Shown: positions 30,648 to 39,910, counted from the stretch's first letter. The stretch is DNA of 64,000 nt from Pseudomonas sp. BSw22131 (GCF_026810445.1 NZ_CP113949.1:744001-808000); one strand, 5' to 3'. Notes: generated by a model not told the origin, from the sequence alone. Made by a program: numbers and translations.

Positions 30648-30737
30648 TGTGGGAGGGAGTTTGCTCGCGAGAGTCCTATACGTCCGACGAACATCCGGCA
30701 CCTGGACCTGCGTATCGCGAGCAAGCTTCCTCCCATA
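30648..30737. repeat. REP-type inverted pair (GGGAGGGAGCTTGCTCGC family)
   Basis: TGTGGGAGGGAGTTTGCTCG (starts 30648) faces TCGCGAGCAAGCTTCCTCCC (starts 30715). Further members are at 47831-47850 and 47892-47915. Confidence 0.78.
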
Positions 30738-30793
30738 TCAGATTTTCAGTCGCTGAACCGGGAAGAAGTACCCGTCAGTCGATCAAGATTCGA

Positions 30794-30976
30794 TCAGTTG
30801 GCAGGAGCGTCTGGCTTGTCTTCAGAGACTTCAGTTGCCTGGTCATCAGCGGTCTCGCCTTCGACAGCGGCTTCATCCTGGGCGGCCTGCTGTTTACGCT
30901 GCAGCTTCTCTTCTTTCTTCTGCTCTTTGGCCAAATCTCTCTGACGTTTCGCGAAGGAATAATTGGGTTTGGCCAT
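30794..30976 (-). CDS. Small charged hypothetical protein
   Basis: This 60-aa product begins MAKPNYSFAKRQRDLAKEQK. A Lys/Arg/Gln-rich, probably helical first half is followed by an acidic tail ending in DKPDAPAN. The start at 30976 has AGAGGA six bases upstream; the frame extends further but without a ribosome binding site. It looks like a conserved small cytoplasmic protein of pseudomonads, with no assignable function. It stands alone between the transglutaminase gene (opposite strand) and azurin. Confidence 0.7.
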   Translation of the reverse strand: MAKPNYSFAKRQRDLAKEQKKEEKLQRKQQAAQDEAAVEGETADDQATEVSEDKPDAPAN

Positions 30977-31081
30977 GGGCAATCCTCTGGGCAGTAGTGA
31001 AGTGCGCTCATTCTGCCTGAGAAAGGCGCAAGGCACACTTAAACGCTGGCGGACGGCACTCGTTCTATTCGCTGAGGTCTG

Positions 31082-31201
31082 TCAGATATCCCGTGCCAGA
31101 CGCCTGTAATCGCTATACGTCTGTGTCTCGCCGGCGTAACTTCCACTGGCGCCGCACGCATAAGCGGCGAGCAAACTACGAAAAATACTACTGAGCTGCA
31201 T
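31082..31201 (-). CDS. Candidate 39-aa small protein
   Basis: On the minus strand an ATG at 31201, preceded by GGGGAA at a good distance, opens a 39-codon frame: MQLSSIFRSLLAAYACGASG, then SYAGETQTYSDYRRLARDI. The composition looks protein-like (amphipathic start, Tyr/Arg-rich end). The frame is too short to judge by length. No homologue can be named from memory. Confidence 0.35.
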   Translation of the reverse strand: MQLSSIFRSLLAAYACGASGSYAGETQTYSDYRRLARDI

Positions 31202-31349
31202 GACAATTTCCCCATGGATGATGACGCCCGAAGTGTAGGCAAGCCGTTTACAGAAGGCCGCTCAATTGTCTTGATGATCCTCATAGAGCGGACGGTGGAC
31301 TGGGAAGTGACGAATGGGAAGTTGGAAGTTGTCTTGAGTTGAGGCAGTC

Positions 31350-31361
31350 TTTGTATACAAA
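31350..31361. promoter_or_regulatory. Perfect palindrome in the azurin promoter region
   Basis: TTTGTATACAAA is a 12-bp perfect palindrome 29 bases before the azurin ATG. Its centre could double as a -10 element (TATACA). Its TTGTATACAA form resembles operators bound by GntR-family repressors. Confidence 0.4.
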
Positions 31362-31389
31362 ATCAAAAGCAATCTTTTGGAGACTCATG

Positions 31390-31836
31390 ATGATTCGTAA
31401 ACTGTTAGCCGCATCCCTGCTGACATTGGCCAGCGGCCACCTGCTTGCGGCAGAGTGTTCGGTGACCGTCGATTCGACCGACCAAATGACATTCAGCACC
31501 AAAGCCATCGAAATCGACAAAAGCTGCAAGACCTTCACGGTCAATCTCGAGCACTCCGGCAGCCTGCCAAAAAACGTCATGGGCCATAACTGGGTGCTGA
31601 GCAAAGCCGGTGAAGCACAGTCGATTGCCACCGACGGTATGAGCGCTGGCATCGAGAAGAGCTACTTGAAAGAAGGCGATACCCGGGTGATCGCTTACAC
31701 CAAGATCATTGGTGCGGGCGAAAAAGATTCGGTCAGTTTTGACGTATCGAAGCTGGAAGCCGATCAGAATTACGAATTTTTCTGCTCGTTCCCTGGCCAC
31801 ATCAGCATGATGAAAGGCACCGTGACGCTGAAGTAA
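31390..31836 (+). CDS. azu: Azurin
   Basis: Azurin is a periplasmic type 1 blue-copper electron carrier linked to nitrite and peroxide reduction. The 148-aa precursor equals the classical length. It has a signal peptide ([20 protein letters not shown], cleaved before AECSV), the conserved disulfide cysteines, and copper ligands His in NVMGHNW plus Cys, His and Met in [12 protein letters not shown]. Two tandem ATGs (31387, 31390) follow GGAG; I chose the second by analogy with other azurins. Confidence 0.96.
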   Translation: MIRKLLAASLLTLASGHLLAAECSVTVDSTDQMTFSTKAIEIDKSCKTFTVNLEHSGSLPKNVMGHNWVLSKAGEAQSIATDGMSAGIEKSYLKEGDTRVIAYTKIIGAGEKDSVSFDVSKLEADQNYEFFCSFPGHISMMKGTVTLK

Positions 31837-31845
31837 CTTGATGAT

Positions 31846-31938
31846 CTGTAGGCGCGAATTCCTCAGAGAGGCGGTATTCGACTTAGTGCCCCTATGTCGA
31901 TATGCCCTGGCCTCTCGCGAATGAATTCGCTCCTACAG
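31846..31938. repeat. REP-type inverted pair between azu and the DUF1338 gene
   Basis: CTGTAGGCGCGAATTCCTCA (31846) faces CGCGAATGAATTCGCTCCTA (about 31916). It lies between two convergent genes. Confidence 0.75.
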
Positions 31939-31953
31939 GACACCCCCAAGCGA

Positions 31954-32976
31954 TCAGCGTTTGGTATCTGTCATCTTGAAAATACCCTGCGCATTGCTGC
32001 TGTCGAAGTTGAGATCGATGCTGCCGGTTTCCGGATCGATCTTGCGCTGGATGAACTCCACGAACGATCCAGGCACATGGTGTGGTTGAAGCGCGCCATG
32101 GTGGTCGAGCAAGGTGCGCTCAACGGTGCACGCCTTGTACGCCGTTTGCATCACACGGCCCGACGTCGATACTTCAATGCTGTCTTTCATTGATCGCCGC
32201 AGTCGATTCTGCTCTGCCACCACTTCCTCCAGATCAACGACACGATCGGTCAGGTGGTTGAAGCTATTGCCTTCGGTCGCGATCCACGCCATCTCCGCAC
32301 TCTCCGCCAGCAACTGCCGATAATCAGCCTCCTGCACCACGCCGTGTTGACGACCAAAAGCGCGATAGATCCCAGGGAGCAAACTGATTGCTTCTTCCGG
32401 GCTGCAATGACGCGTCAATCGCAGACGCTTGAGGATACTCAAGTGCGAGCCATCGAGCGGATCACGGCTTGAGCCAACCACGCGACCGACGGCGTTTTGG
32501 AACGCTTCACTCAACCGCCCGGGATGCAGCTCCGACACGAAGAACTGCGAGATGTCTTCCGGCAGGTCGAGCTGGCGATAACCCCAGCCGGTCATGTTCA
32601 GCTTGGTCAGCGGGTAGGTGCGCACGTCGGTGAAACCCAAGGGTTCGAGAATCCGCGCGAAGGCTTGACGGCCTCGCGGCAGCTCGCCGTTTTCTGCCCA
32701 GTCCACCGTCCTGATCGCGCCATGGTCGAACACCACTTTGCGAGCGTTCTGCGCCTGTTCATCGACATAACGGCGTCCGTCCGGCACGGCTTCGACCAGT
32801 TTGTGGAAAAGACACAGGTTCAGCGCTTCGGCGAGCCACACGCGGTGAATCGCATCCTCTCGAAAAGCGAAGGCGTGCAGCGTTTCGGGTACTTCCACGT
32901 GGTCTTTCAACCAGTCAGCAGCGGGTTGGCCAACGGTCGATGCAACAAGCGAAAAGAGGTCTTCGAAGGACGACAT
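31954..32976 (-). CDS. DUF1338 family protein
   Basis: This 340-aa protein belongs to the DUF1338 family of VOC-like metal enzymes. The best-studied member is HglS, the 2-oxoadipate dioxygenase/decarboxylase of D-lysine breakdown, which is over 100 residues longer. Visible family features are VVFDHGAIRTVDW (candidate metal His about 85) and SQFFVSELHPGRLS (candidate Glu about 149). The AmaB/AmaA lysine pathway lies 3.6 kb away, but nadE and pncB intervene, so a role in lysine catabolism is only a possibility. Confidence 0.75.
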   Translation of the reverse strand: MSSFEDLFSLVASTVGQPAADWLKDHVEVPETLHAFAFREDAIHRVWLAEALNLCLFHKLVEAVPDGRRYVDEQAQNARKVVFDHGAIRTVDWAENGELPRGRQAFARILEPLGFTDVRTYPLTKLNMTGWGYRQLDLPEDISQFFVSELHPGRLSEAFQNAVGRVVGSSRDPLDGSHLSILKRLRLTRHCSPEEAISLLPGIYRAFGRQHGVVQEADYRQLLAESAEMAWIATEGNSFNHLTDRVVDLEEVVAEQNRLRRSMKDSIEVSTSGRVMQTAYKACTVERTLLDHHGALQPHHVPGSFVEFIQRKIDPETGSIDLNFDSSNAQGIFKMTDTKR

Positions 32977-33094
32977 GGGCAGCGGCTCTGACTGTGAAAG
33001 TTAGGCCGCTATGTAAGCTCCGATGCCCGGCGTCTTCAAGCGAAAAAAACAGGCGGGTTCATTCCGTTTTGGATTGAAGTGCTGCGCACTCGCT

Positions 33095-33182
33095 GCAAGC
33101 TGCAAGCTGCAAGCTGCAAGCTACAAGCTACAAGCTACAAGCTAAGGCTGGAGCTGGCTTGAGGCTTGCAGCTTGAAGCTGC
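33095..33182. repeat. Heptamer tandem repeat and inverted AGCTTG element
   Basis: Four copies of GCAAGCT are followed by three of ACAAGCT (33095-33143), then an inverted partner ending in GCTTGCAGCTTGAAGCTGCC. It abuts the nadE stop and resembles the element at 16113. Copy number could vary by slippage. Confidence 0.8.
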
Positions 33183-33184
33183 CC

Positions 33185-34012
33185 CTAAGGGGCGTACGGC
33201 AAATCCCGCTTGTGCTGGGTCTTGCGGTAGGTGTTGACGATGATGTCGAAAGCCTCCTGGCGCAACGGTTCGCCGTGCAGGAACGCGTCGATTTCGGCGT
33301 AGGTCACTCCGTGGGACGCTTCGTCTGGTTTGCCGGGAACGAGGTCTTCAAGATCGGCTGTCGGGACTTTCTCTACCAGATTCTCCGGCGCACCAAAGCT
33401 GCGGGCAATCGCGCGAACCTGGTTTTTCACCAGACCGCTCAATGGCGCGAGGTCGCAGGCGCCGTCACCGAACTTGGTGAAAAAGCCCATGACCGCTTCC
33501 GCTGCGTGGTCTGTACCGATCACCAGGCCGCCGCGCACGCCCGCAATGGTGTACTGCGCAACCATCCGCGTACGGGCCTTGATGTTGCCTTTAACGAAGT
33601 CTACCGCGGCGTCGGTCTGGCCCTCGAAGGCCTTGACCTGCTCGACCAGCCCCTTGACCGAGGGGGCGATGTCGACGGTGTGACGCTCGTCCGGGCTGAT
33701 GAAGTCAACCGACGCGGTGGCCTCATGCTCGTCGTGCTGAATGTGATACGGCAGGCGCACTGCGATGAACTGATAGGCGTTGTCACCGGTGCTTTCGCGC
33801 AGTTCTTTCACCGCGCGTTGCGCCAGCAAACCAGCAGTCAGCGAATCAACGCCACCGCTGATGCCCAGCACCAGCACCTTGAGGCGGGCGTTTTGCAGGC
33901 AATCCTTGATGAACTGAACACGGCGCGCTACCTCGGCCTCAAGCTCACCGGGATTGGCGAATGCTGGCTGGACCTTGAGCTCTTTTGCGATCTCGAGCTG
34001 TACGGCTTGCAT
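33185..34012 (-). CDS. nadE: NH3-dependent NAD+ synthetase
   Basis: NadE amidates deamido-NAD to NAD+. The 275-aa protein has the ATP pyrophosphatase P-loop in [17 protein letters not shown] and the [26 protein letters not shown] region that binds the adenylated intermediate. No glutaminase domain is present, so it uses free ammonia. It lies 62 bases after pncB on the same strand, forming a two-gene NAD salvage operon. Confidence 0.95.
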   Translation of the reverse strand: MQAVQLEIAKELKVQPAFANPGELEAEVARRVQFIKDCLQNARLKVLVLGISGGVDSLTAGLLAQRAVKELRESTGDNAYQFIAVRLPYHIQHDEHEATASVDFISPDERHTVDIAPSVKGLVEQVKAFEGQTDAAVDFVKGNIKARTRMVAQYTIAGVRGGLVIGTDHAAEAVMGFFTKFGDGACDLAPLSGLVKNQVRAIARSFGAPENLVEKVPTADLEDLVPGKPDEASHGVTYAEIDAFLHGEPLRQEAFDIIVNTYRKTQHKRDLPYAP

Positions 34013-34074
34013 GATTGACTCCTTATGCAGAAGAGAAAAGTAGGCAGATCAAAGAGCGGAGCGGGGTGCTCGAT

Positions 34075-35274
34075 TCAGTCTGGCACCTTGAATACGTGAC
34101 GCAGGTAAGACACGAAATTCGGGTCCTTGCATTGAGTCTTGCCAGGCTCGTCGGAAATCTTGGCCACCGGCTGGCCCGCGCAAGCGGTCATTTTAAGCAC
34201 AATGTTCATCGGAGTGACGCCCGGCACATCAGCGGTCAGGTTGGTCCCGATCCCAAAGCTGACATTGATGCGACCACGCAACGCCCGGAATATGTCCAGC
34301 GCCTTGGGCAGGTTCAGCCCATCGGAGAAGACCAGTGTCTTGCTCATCGGGTCGATGCCAAGCCGCTGATAATGAGTAATGCACTTTTCCGCCCACTGCA
34401 CAGGGTCTCCGGAATCGTGGCGCAAACCGTCGAACAGCTTGGCAAAAAACAGATCGAAATCGCGCAAAAATGCATCGGTGGTAATGCAGTCGGTCAACGC
34501 GATCCCCAGCAGCCCGCGGTACTCGCGAACCCAGCAATCAAGCGCGGCGATCTGGCTGTCGATCAAGCGCGGACCAAGTTGCTGGTGCGCCATTATCCAT
34601 TCATGGGCCATGGTGCCGAGCGGCTTCAGATTGAATTTGCGTGCCAGGTGAACATTGCTGGTGCCGACAAACTGTCCTGGAAAGTCTGCCTTCAATACGG
34701 AAACGACTTCTTCCTGCACGGAAAATGAAAACCTTCGACGCGTGCCGAAGTCGGCCACCTTGAGTTCTGACAGTTCATCGGCGGTTGCCGTGGCGGTCAG
34801 CCAGTCGAACTTGCGATACAACTGATCGCGGGCGTCGCTCAGCAGGGTGGCGGGATGGCGATGGCGATTGCGTACTTCGCTGACGATCGCGAGCAACGGG
34901 ACTTCGAACATGATCACGTGCAGCCACGGCCCACGCAGCCGAATACACAATTGGTCGTCTTCGATGCTGGTATGGACATAGCGCATGTTGAAGCGGAACA
35001 GGCCGAGAAACCGCAGGAAGTCCGGCTTCATGAAGGTGATGTGCTCAAGGAAACCCATTTCCTCGACGCTCAGCGACAGCTCGCACAGTTGCTCGATTTG
35101 CTGGCGGATGTCGGTGAGGTAAGGGCGCAAGTCCTCGCCGTTGCGGCAGCGAAACTCCCACTCCACTTCTACGTTGGGGTAGTTGTGCAGCACAGCCTGC
35201 ATCATGGTCAGCTTGTAGAGGTCGGTATCGAGCAGGTTTTGCACGATGCGATCCGCGAAAGCGCTGTCACTCAT
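34075..35274 (-). CDS. pncB: Nicotinate phosphoribosyltransferase
   Basis: PncB converts nicotinate and PRPP to nicotinate mononucleotide in the NAD salvage pathway. The 399-aa protein shows [27 protein letters not shown] at the N-terminus, [36 protein letters not shown] and [14 protein letters not shown], all family hallmarks. It is the first gene of the pncB-nadE pair. Confidence 0.95.
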   Translation of the reverse strand: MSDSAFADRIVQNLLDTDLYKLTMMQAVLHNYPNVEVEWEFRCRNGEDLRPYLTDIRQQIEQLCELSLSVEEMGFLEHITFMKPDFLRFLGLFRFNMRYVHTSIEDDQLCIRLRGPWLHVIMFEVPLLAIVSEVRNRHRHPATLLSDARDQLYRKFDWLTATATADELSELKVADFGTRRRFSFSVQEEVVSVLKADFPGQFVGTSNVHLARKFNLKPLGTMAHEWIMAHQQLGPRLIDSQIAALDCWVREYRGLLGIALTDCITTDAFLRDFDLFFAKLFDGLRHDSGDPVQWAEKCITHYQRLGIDPMSKTLVFSDGLNLPKALDIFRALRGRINVSFGIGTNLTADVPGVTPMNIVLKMTACAGQPVAKISDEPGKTQCKDPNFVSYLRHVFKVPD

Positions 35275-35454
35275 TGTGTCGCTCCAGCCAGCAGCGGCCG
35301 CCAGACGCGGCCAATAAGTTTCAAGGTCGGGTGTCGCCTACGGCCTGGGATAGAGCTGTGGCGACACGTCCGGATTGTTATTGACGATGCCCGACATAAT
35401 GCCAGCGGCGGGCGGGATTGAGGCAGATTTGTTTGGATATCGATGCGACCACCC

Positions 35455-35543
35455 TGTAGGAGCGCGCTTGCCCGCGATTGCGGTATGCCAGACACGTAAG
35501 AGGAGGCTGATCCACCGCAATCGCGGGCAAGCGCGCTGCTACA
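35455..35543. repeat. REP-type inverted pair overlapping the lysR stop codon
   Basis: TGTAGGAGCGCGCTTGCCCG (35455) faces CGGGCAAGCGCGCTGCTACA (ends 35543). The loop holds unrelated sequence. The related pair at 38137-38225 and single unit at 47952-47980 share the core CGCGGGCAAGCGCGCT. The last bases include the TAG of the LysR gene. Confidence 0.82.
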
Positions 35544-36456
35544 GTGCGTGTTCATCAGGCGTTGGCTGGTCAAGCTGCTCAAGCATCCAGGCAACGAAAT
35601 CCCGAATCTTTGGCACGTCCGCCGCATGCTCGGGATACGCCAGGTAATACGCATCGCGGCTGGGCAATGAATGCGCCCAGGGGATGACCAGTTTGCCGTC
35701 GGCCAATTCATCTTCCACCAGAAACCTCGGCAGCAGCGCTACGCCACACCCGACCTGAGCGGCGCGAATGCACATATAGAAAGTTTCGAAGCGCGGCCCG
35801 TGGTAGCTGTGCTCCGTTTGATAGCCCTGACTGTCGAACCAGTCGTGCCAGCTTTGCGGGCGGGACGCGCTCTGTAGCAGTACCAGATCGCTCAGCTGTG
35901 TCGGCTCGATGAACGGTTCATCAGGCAGGCTGCCGGGCGAGCACACCGGGACCAATTCCTCGCCGAACAGCTTCACGCACTCGGCGCCCGGTCTGGCGCC
36001 CTGGCCAAAGTAAAAGCTTACGTCGCAGCGTCCTTGCGCCAGATCGTCGGATTCCTGTTCGTTGATCAGGTCCAGATGAATGTGCGGATGACGCAACCGC
36101 CAGCCTTTGAGGCGGGGCACCAGCCAGCGTGCACCGAAGGTCGGAGGGGTCGACACGCGCAGGACCTCGGTCTCGCCGCCGTAGGAACGCAGGAAGTGCG
36201 TCGACATCTCGACCTGGCTCAGTATCTTGCGCACCTCGCCCAGATAAAGGGCGCCCGCTGGCGTCAATTGCAGCCGCCGGCGCACCCGGCGGAACAACAA
36301 GTGCTGGACCAGCTCTTCAAGCTGAGCCACTTGTTTGCTGACCGCGCTTTGCGTCAGATTCAGCTCTTCGGCTGCGCGGGTGAAACTCAGGTGCCGGCTG
36401 ACCGCCTCAAAACATTGCAGGGCGGTGATCGAGGGCAGATGGCGTTTATTCAGCAT
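35539..36456 (-). CDS. LysR family transcriptional regulator
   Basis: This 305-aa LysR-type regulator has an N-terminal winged helix (PSITALQCFEAVSRHLSFTR, TQSAVSKQVAQLEELV) and a periplasmic-binding-like effector domain of the GcvA/AmpR subtype (RVSTPPTFGARWLVPRL). It is divergent from amaB with a 165-base gap, the normal arrangement for a LysR regulator of its neighbour. A lysine-pathway metabolite is therefore a reasonable effector guess. Its stop codon lies inside a REP element. Confidence 0.9.
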   Translation of the reverse strand: MLNKRHLPSITALQCFEAVSRHLSFTRAAEELNLTQSAVSKQVAQLEELVQHLLFRRVRRRLQLTPAGALYLGEVRKILSQVEMSTHFLRSYGGETEVLRVSTPPTFGARWLVPRLKGWRLRHPHIHLDLINEQESDDLAQGRCDVSFYFGQGARPGAECVKLFGEELVPVCSPGSLPDEPFIEPTQLSDLVLLQSASRPQSWHDWFDSQGYQTEHSYHGPRFETFYMCIRAAQVGCGVALLPRFLVEDELADGKLVIPWAHSLPSRDAYYLAYPEHAADVPKIRDFVAWMLEQLDQPTPDEHAL

Positions 36457-36621
36457 CTTCTGGCCTGCGCATGCTAAGCATGAAAAAACGGAATGATATC
36501 TCGCCTAATCGTCGTTTGTTGTGCGGCGTGCAGCCAGCTATTACTACACGCTGACGAATTCACCGACCTTCAGCATTCCGCATTTGCTGCTCAGTTCTCA
36601 AGCTTTAAAACAGGAGAAACC

Positions 36622-38112
36622 ATGCTTACCGACCTGCTCACCCGTCTTGGTGTCGAACCCGCGCTCTATCAGAAGGGCGACAAGCCTGTTCATACCCCGG
36701 TCGATGGCAGCAAAGTCGCTTCGGTCAATTGGGAAGGTCCTGCCGAGGTCGAGCAGCGCATCACCCGCGCCGATCATGCGTTCGAGGCCTGGCGCAAGGT
36801 CCCGGCGCCGCGCCGTGGCGAGCTGATTCGTCTGTTTGGCGAGGCGTTGCGTACACACAAGGCCGACCTCGGCGAGTTGGTGTCATGGGAAGCGGGCAAG
36901 ATCACTCAGGAAGGTCTGGGCGAAGTGCAGGAAATGATCGACATCTGCGACTTCGCTGTCGGCCTGTCGCGTCAGATGTACGGCTTGACCATCGCCTCCG
37001 AACGTCCCGGCCATCACATGCGTGAAACCTGGCACCCGCTGGGCGTGGTCGGCGTGATCAGCGCGTTCAATTTTCCGGTGGCTGTGTGGTCATGGAACAC
37101 CGCATTGGCGCTGGTCTGCGGTAACTCGGTGATCTGGAAACCATCAGAAAAAACACCGCTGACCGCGCTGGCGTGTCAGGCGCTGTTTGATCGTGTAGCC
37201 AAGCACTTCGCTGACGCCCCGCAATACCTGACGCAAGTGGTGATAGGCGGTCGCGACGCTGGTGAGGCCTTGGTCGACGATGCACGCGTTGCGCTGATCA
37301 GTGCCACGGGCAGTACACGAATGGGCCGGGAAGTGGCGCCGAAAGTGGCCGCACGTTTTGCTCGCAGCATTCTGGAGCTGGGCGGCAACAACGCGATGAT
37401 CCTTGCGCCCAGTGCAGATATTGACCTGGCGGTGCGCGGCGTATTGTTCAGCGCCGTGGGCACGGCCGGTCAGCGCTGCACCACGCTGCGTCGTTTGATC
37501 GCGCACAACTCGGTAAAGGCGGATTTCGTCGAGCGCCTGAAAGCGGCCTACGCCAAGGTGCGTATCGGCCATCCTCTGGAAGGCAATCTGATCGGGCCAC
37601 TGATCGACAAAGGCAGTTATGAAAACATGCAGGACGCGCTGGAGCAGGCGTTGAGCGAAGGCGGGAAGGTGTTCGGCGGCCAGCGTCAGTTGGCCGATCA
37701 GTACCCCGACGCCTACTACGTTTCGCCTGCCATCGTTGAGATGCCTGAACAGAGCGATGTAGTACGTACCGAGACGTTTGCGCCGATTCTGTACGTCGTC
37801 GGTTATGACGATTTTGCCGAAGCCGTGCGCCTGAACAACGACGTGCCGCAGGGCCTGTCTTCCTGCATTTTCACCACCGATGTGCGCGAGGCCGAGCAGT
37901 TTATTTCCGCACTGGGCAGCGATTGCGGTATCGCCAACGTCAATATCGGCCCGAGCGGCGCAGAAATTGGCGGCGCGTTCGGCGGTGAGAAAGAAACCGG
38001 CGGCGGGCGTGAGTCGGGCTCCGATGCCTGGAAAGGCTACATGCGCCGTCAGACAGCGACTGTGAACTACTCCCGCGAGCTACCGTTGGCGCAGGGCATT
38101 ACGTTTGATTGA
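36622..38112 (+). CDS. amaB: 2-aminoadipate-6-semialdehyde dehydrogenase AmaB
   Basis: AmaB oxidises alpha-aminoadipate semialdehyde to 2-aminoadipate in the pipecolate branch of lysine catabolism. The 496-aa aldehyde dehydrogenase has FNFPVAVWSWN (NAD-binding fold), catalytic Glu in LELGGNNAM (near 252) and Cys in GTAGQRCTTLRR (near 287). I start at ATG 36622 behind AGGAGA; the frame opens 129 bases earlier, but that extension is not conserved. It is followed by amaA, divergent from lysR. Confidence 0.9.
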   Translation: MLTDLLTRLGVEPALYQKGDKPVHTPVDGSKVASVNWEGPAEVEQRITRADHAFEAWRKVPAPRRGELIRLFGEALRTHKADLGELVSWEAGKITQEGLGEVQEMIDICDFAVGLSRQMYGLTIASERPGHHMRETWHPLGVVGVISAFNFPVAVWSWNTALALVCGNSVIWKPSEKTPLTALACQALFDRVAKHFADAPQYLTQVVIGGRDAGEALVDDARVALISATGSTRMGREVAPKVAARFARSILELGGNNAMILAPSADIDLAVRGVLFSAVGTAGQRCTTLRRLIAHNSVKADFVERLKAAYAKVRIGHPLEGNLIGPLIDKGSYENMQDALEQALSEGGKVFGGQRQLADQYPDAYYVSPAIVEMPEQSDVVRTETFAPILYVVGYDDFAEAVRLNNDVPQGLSSCIFTTDVREAEQFISALGSDCGIANVNIGPSGAEIGGAFGGEKETGGGRESGSDAWKGYMRRQTATVNYSRELPLAQGITFD

Positions 38113-38136
38113 TGTGTAAGGCAGACGCCGTTCCCA

Positions 38137-38225
38137 TGTAGGAGCACGCTTGCCCGCGATTACGGAATATCTGGCGCACACGATGTGGCTGACGGATTGC
38201 AATCGCGGGCAAGCGCGCTCCTATA
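38137..38225. repeat. REP-type inverted pair between amaB and amaA
   Basis: TGTAGGAGCACGCTTGCCCG (38137) faces CGGGCAAGCGCGCTCCTATA (ends 38225). It lies inside the presumed amaB-amaA operon, where it could affect mRNA stability. Confidence 0.82.
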
Positions 38226-38267
38226 GCGTGTCGTGGTGTCATGGTCGTCTCTTATTGAGGGTTTGCG

Positions 38268-39551
38268 ATGCCGTTACGCGAAGAATGTCTTTGGGAAACG
38301 CTGACGCCGCAGAGGCCTGATGCACCGGCGTTAATGGGCGAAGTGACAGTGGATGTTTGCGTCATTGGTGCAGGTATCACGGGGCTGTCAGCGGCCGTTC
38401 ATTTGCTCGAACAGGGCAAGACCGTCGCCGTGGTAGAAGCTCATCGCACCGGCCAGGGCGGCTCTGGACGCAACGTAGGATTGGTCAATGCCGGGATGTG
38501 GATACCGCCCGACGAGATCGAAGCCGGTTTCGGCGAAGCCATTGGCAGTCAGCTCAATAAGATGCTCGGCGATGCGCCGTCGCTGGTGTTCAGCCTGATC
38601 GAAAAGTACGGCATAGACTGCCAGGCGCAACGCCAGGGCACGCTGCACATGGCGCACAACGCTCGCGGTCAGGCGGATCTGCGCAGCCGTGAAGAGCAAT
38701 GGAAACGCCGGGGCGCGCCCGTCGAGCTGCTCACCGGTAAAACCTGCCAGGACGCAACCGGCACCCAGGAAATCACCTCGGCCTTGCTCGACCGCCGAGC
38801 AGGCACGATCAACCCGATGGCCTACACCAGCGGTCTGGCGAATGTGGTGACCCGGCTAGGTGGTCAGCGCTACGACCACTCACCGGTCAAACAGCTTGAG
38901 CGGCAAGGTGATCGCTGGTGCGTGGTGACGGAGCACGGCGCAGTGCTGGCCGCACAGGTGGTGATCGCTTCCAACGCCTACACGCAGGGTGAGTGGACCG
39001 AACTGCGGCGGCATTTCTTTCCCGGCTATTACTATCAGGTGGCGTCGGCGCCGCTTACTGAAGATGCGGCGAAACAGATTTTGCCAAGCGGGCAAGGTTC
39101 GTGGGACACCCGCCAGGTATTGAGCAGCATTCGCCGCGATGCCGATGGTCGACTGCTGCTGGGCAGCCTGGGCAATGGCAATCAAAAGCCGGCCTGGTTT
39201 CTCAAGGCCTGGGCTGATCGCGTTCAGCAACATTACTTTCCGTACCTGAACAAGGTCGAGTGGGAGTGCACCTGGACGGGATGCATCGATTTCACCCCCG
39301 ATCACCTGCTGCGCATGTTCGAGCCTGCACCAGGACTGGTCGCCATGACCGGTTACAACGGGCGGGGCAACACAACAGGTACGGTTGTGGGCAAAGCATT
39401 CGCCGATTACCTGTGCACCGGCAACGTCAATATCCTCCCCATCCCCTTCGTACCCATGCAACCGCTGTCGGCAATCGGTCTGCGCAGCTCGTTGTATGAA
39501 GCCGGGTTTTCCCTGTACCACGCAGGCCAGTGCCTGCGCATCGTGATATGA
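38268..39551 (+). CDS. amaA: L-pipecolate oxidase AmaA (FAD-dependent)
   Basis: AmaA oxidises L-pipecolate to piperideine-6-carboxylate, which opens to the AmaB substrate. The 427-aa DAO-family flavoprotein has the dinucleotide-binding GxGxxG in VCVIGAGITGLSAAVHL (near residue 31), GGSGRNVGLVNAGMW, and a C-terminal flavin segment GYNGRGNTTGTVVGKAFADY. The start follows GAGGG. The amaA-amaB pairing supports the assignment over other DAO-type oxidases. Confidence 0.85.
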   Translation: MPLREECLWETLTPQRPDAPALMGEVTVDVCVIGAGITGLSAAVHLLEQGKTVAVVEAHRTGQGGSGRNVGLVNAGMWIPPDEIEAGFGEAIGSQLNKMLGDAPSLVFSLIEKYGIDCQAQRQGTLHMAHNARGQADLRSREEQWKRRGAPVELLTGKTCQDATGTQEITSALLDRRAGTINPMAYTSGLANVVTRLGGQRYDHSPVKQLERQGDRWCVVTEHGAVLAAQVVIASNAYTQGEWTELRRHFFPGYYYQVASAPLTEDAAKQILPSGQGSWDTRQVLSSIRRDADGRLLLGSLGNGNQKPAWFLKAWADRVQQHYFPYLNKVEWECTWTGCIDFTPDHLLRMFEPAPGLVAMTGYNGRGNTTGTVVGKAFADYLCTGNVNILPIPFVPMQPLSAIGLRSSLYEAGFSLYHAGQCLRIVI

Positions 39552-39627
39552 GCGGAAAAACCCTGCATTCAGCGGCGGGTTTTTCTCGCGTCCACTAACC
39601 TCAATTGGTGCGTCCCGTAGCGCGGCC

Positions 39628-39642
39628 GCACCGGTGGTGTGC
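39628..39642 (+). promoter_or_regulatory. Possible NtrC-type enhancer site upstream of braC
   Basis: GCAC-N7-GTGC (GCACCGGTGGTGTGC) matches the core spacing of NtrC sites and lies about 200 bases before the sigma54 promoter. Other GGTGC/GCACC half-sites are close by (39607, 39653). A single such match can occur by chance. Confidence 0.3.
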
Positions 39643-39840
39643 AGTTCGGTGACGCACCCTGTAACAACAGGGTTGTACAGCTTCGGGTGGTGCGGTTGCT
39701 CGGCTTATTGAGTGAGGTTGCTCTTTTTTGCGTGACGGGTTGCACCTTGCGTGGTTTAGACGGTTGCACGCCCGGTAAAAAAGGGCTGAAAACAGTCGCA
39801 TAGCAACAAAATGGTGAGTTTTCTTAGAATAAAAAACCGA

Positions 39841-39856
39841 TGGCACGCCACTTGCT
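39841..39856 (+). promoter_or_regulatory. Consensus sigma54 promoter for the braC transporter operon
   Basis: TGGCACGCCACTTGCT matches TGGCACG-N4-TTGCT at every fixed base. GG (39842-43) and GC (39854-55) are 10 bases apart. Initiation near 39867 leaves a ~45-base leader before the ATG at 39911. The remaining ~290 bases between amaA and this site hold no credible gene. Confidence 0.8.
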
Positions 39857-39910
39857 CACAGCAACTCTGTGGTCGCAGTGCTAATTAAAAAAACCTAGGA
39901 GCACCAACTC

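Noticed and set aside
33095..33143. CRISPR-like array beside nadE
   Set aside because: The unit is a 7-base tandem with no spacers and no cas genes.
39569..39846. Minus-strand frames between amaA and braC
   Set aside because: No ribosome binding site or protein-like pattern. The region is better explained as the upstream control region of the sigma54 promoter.
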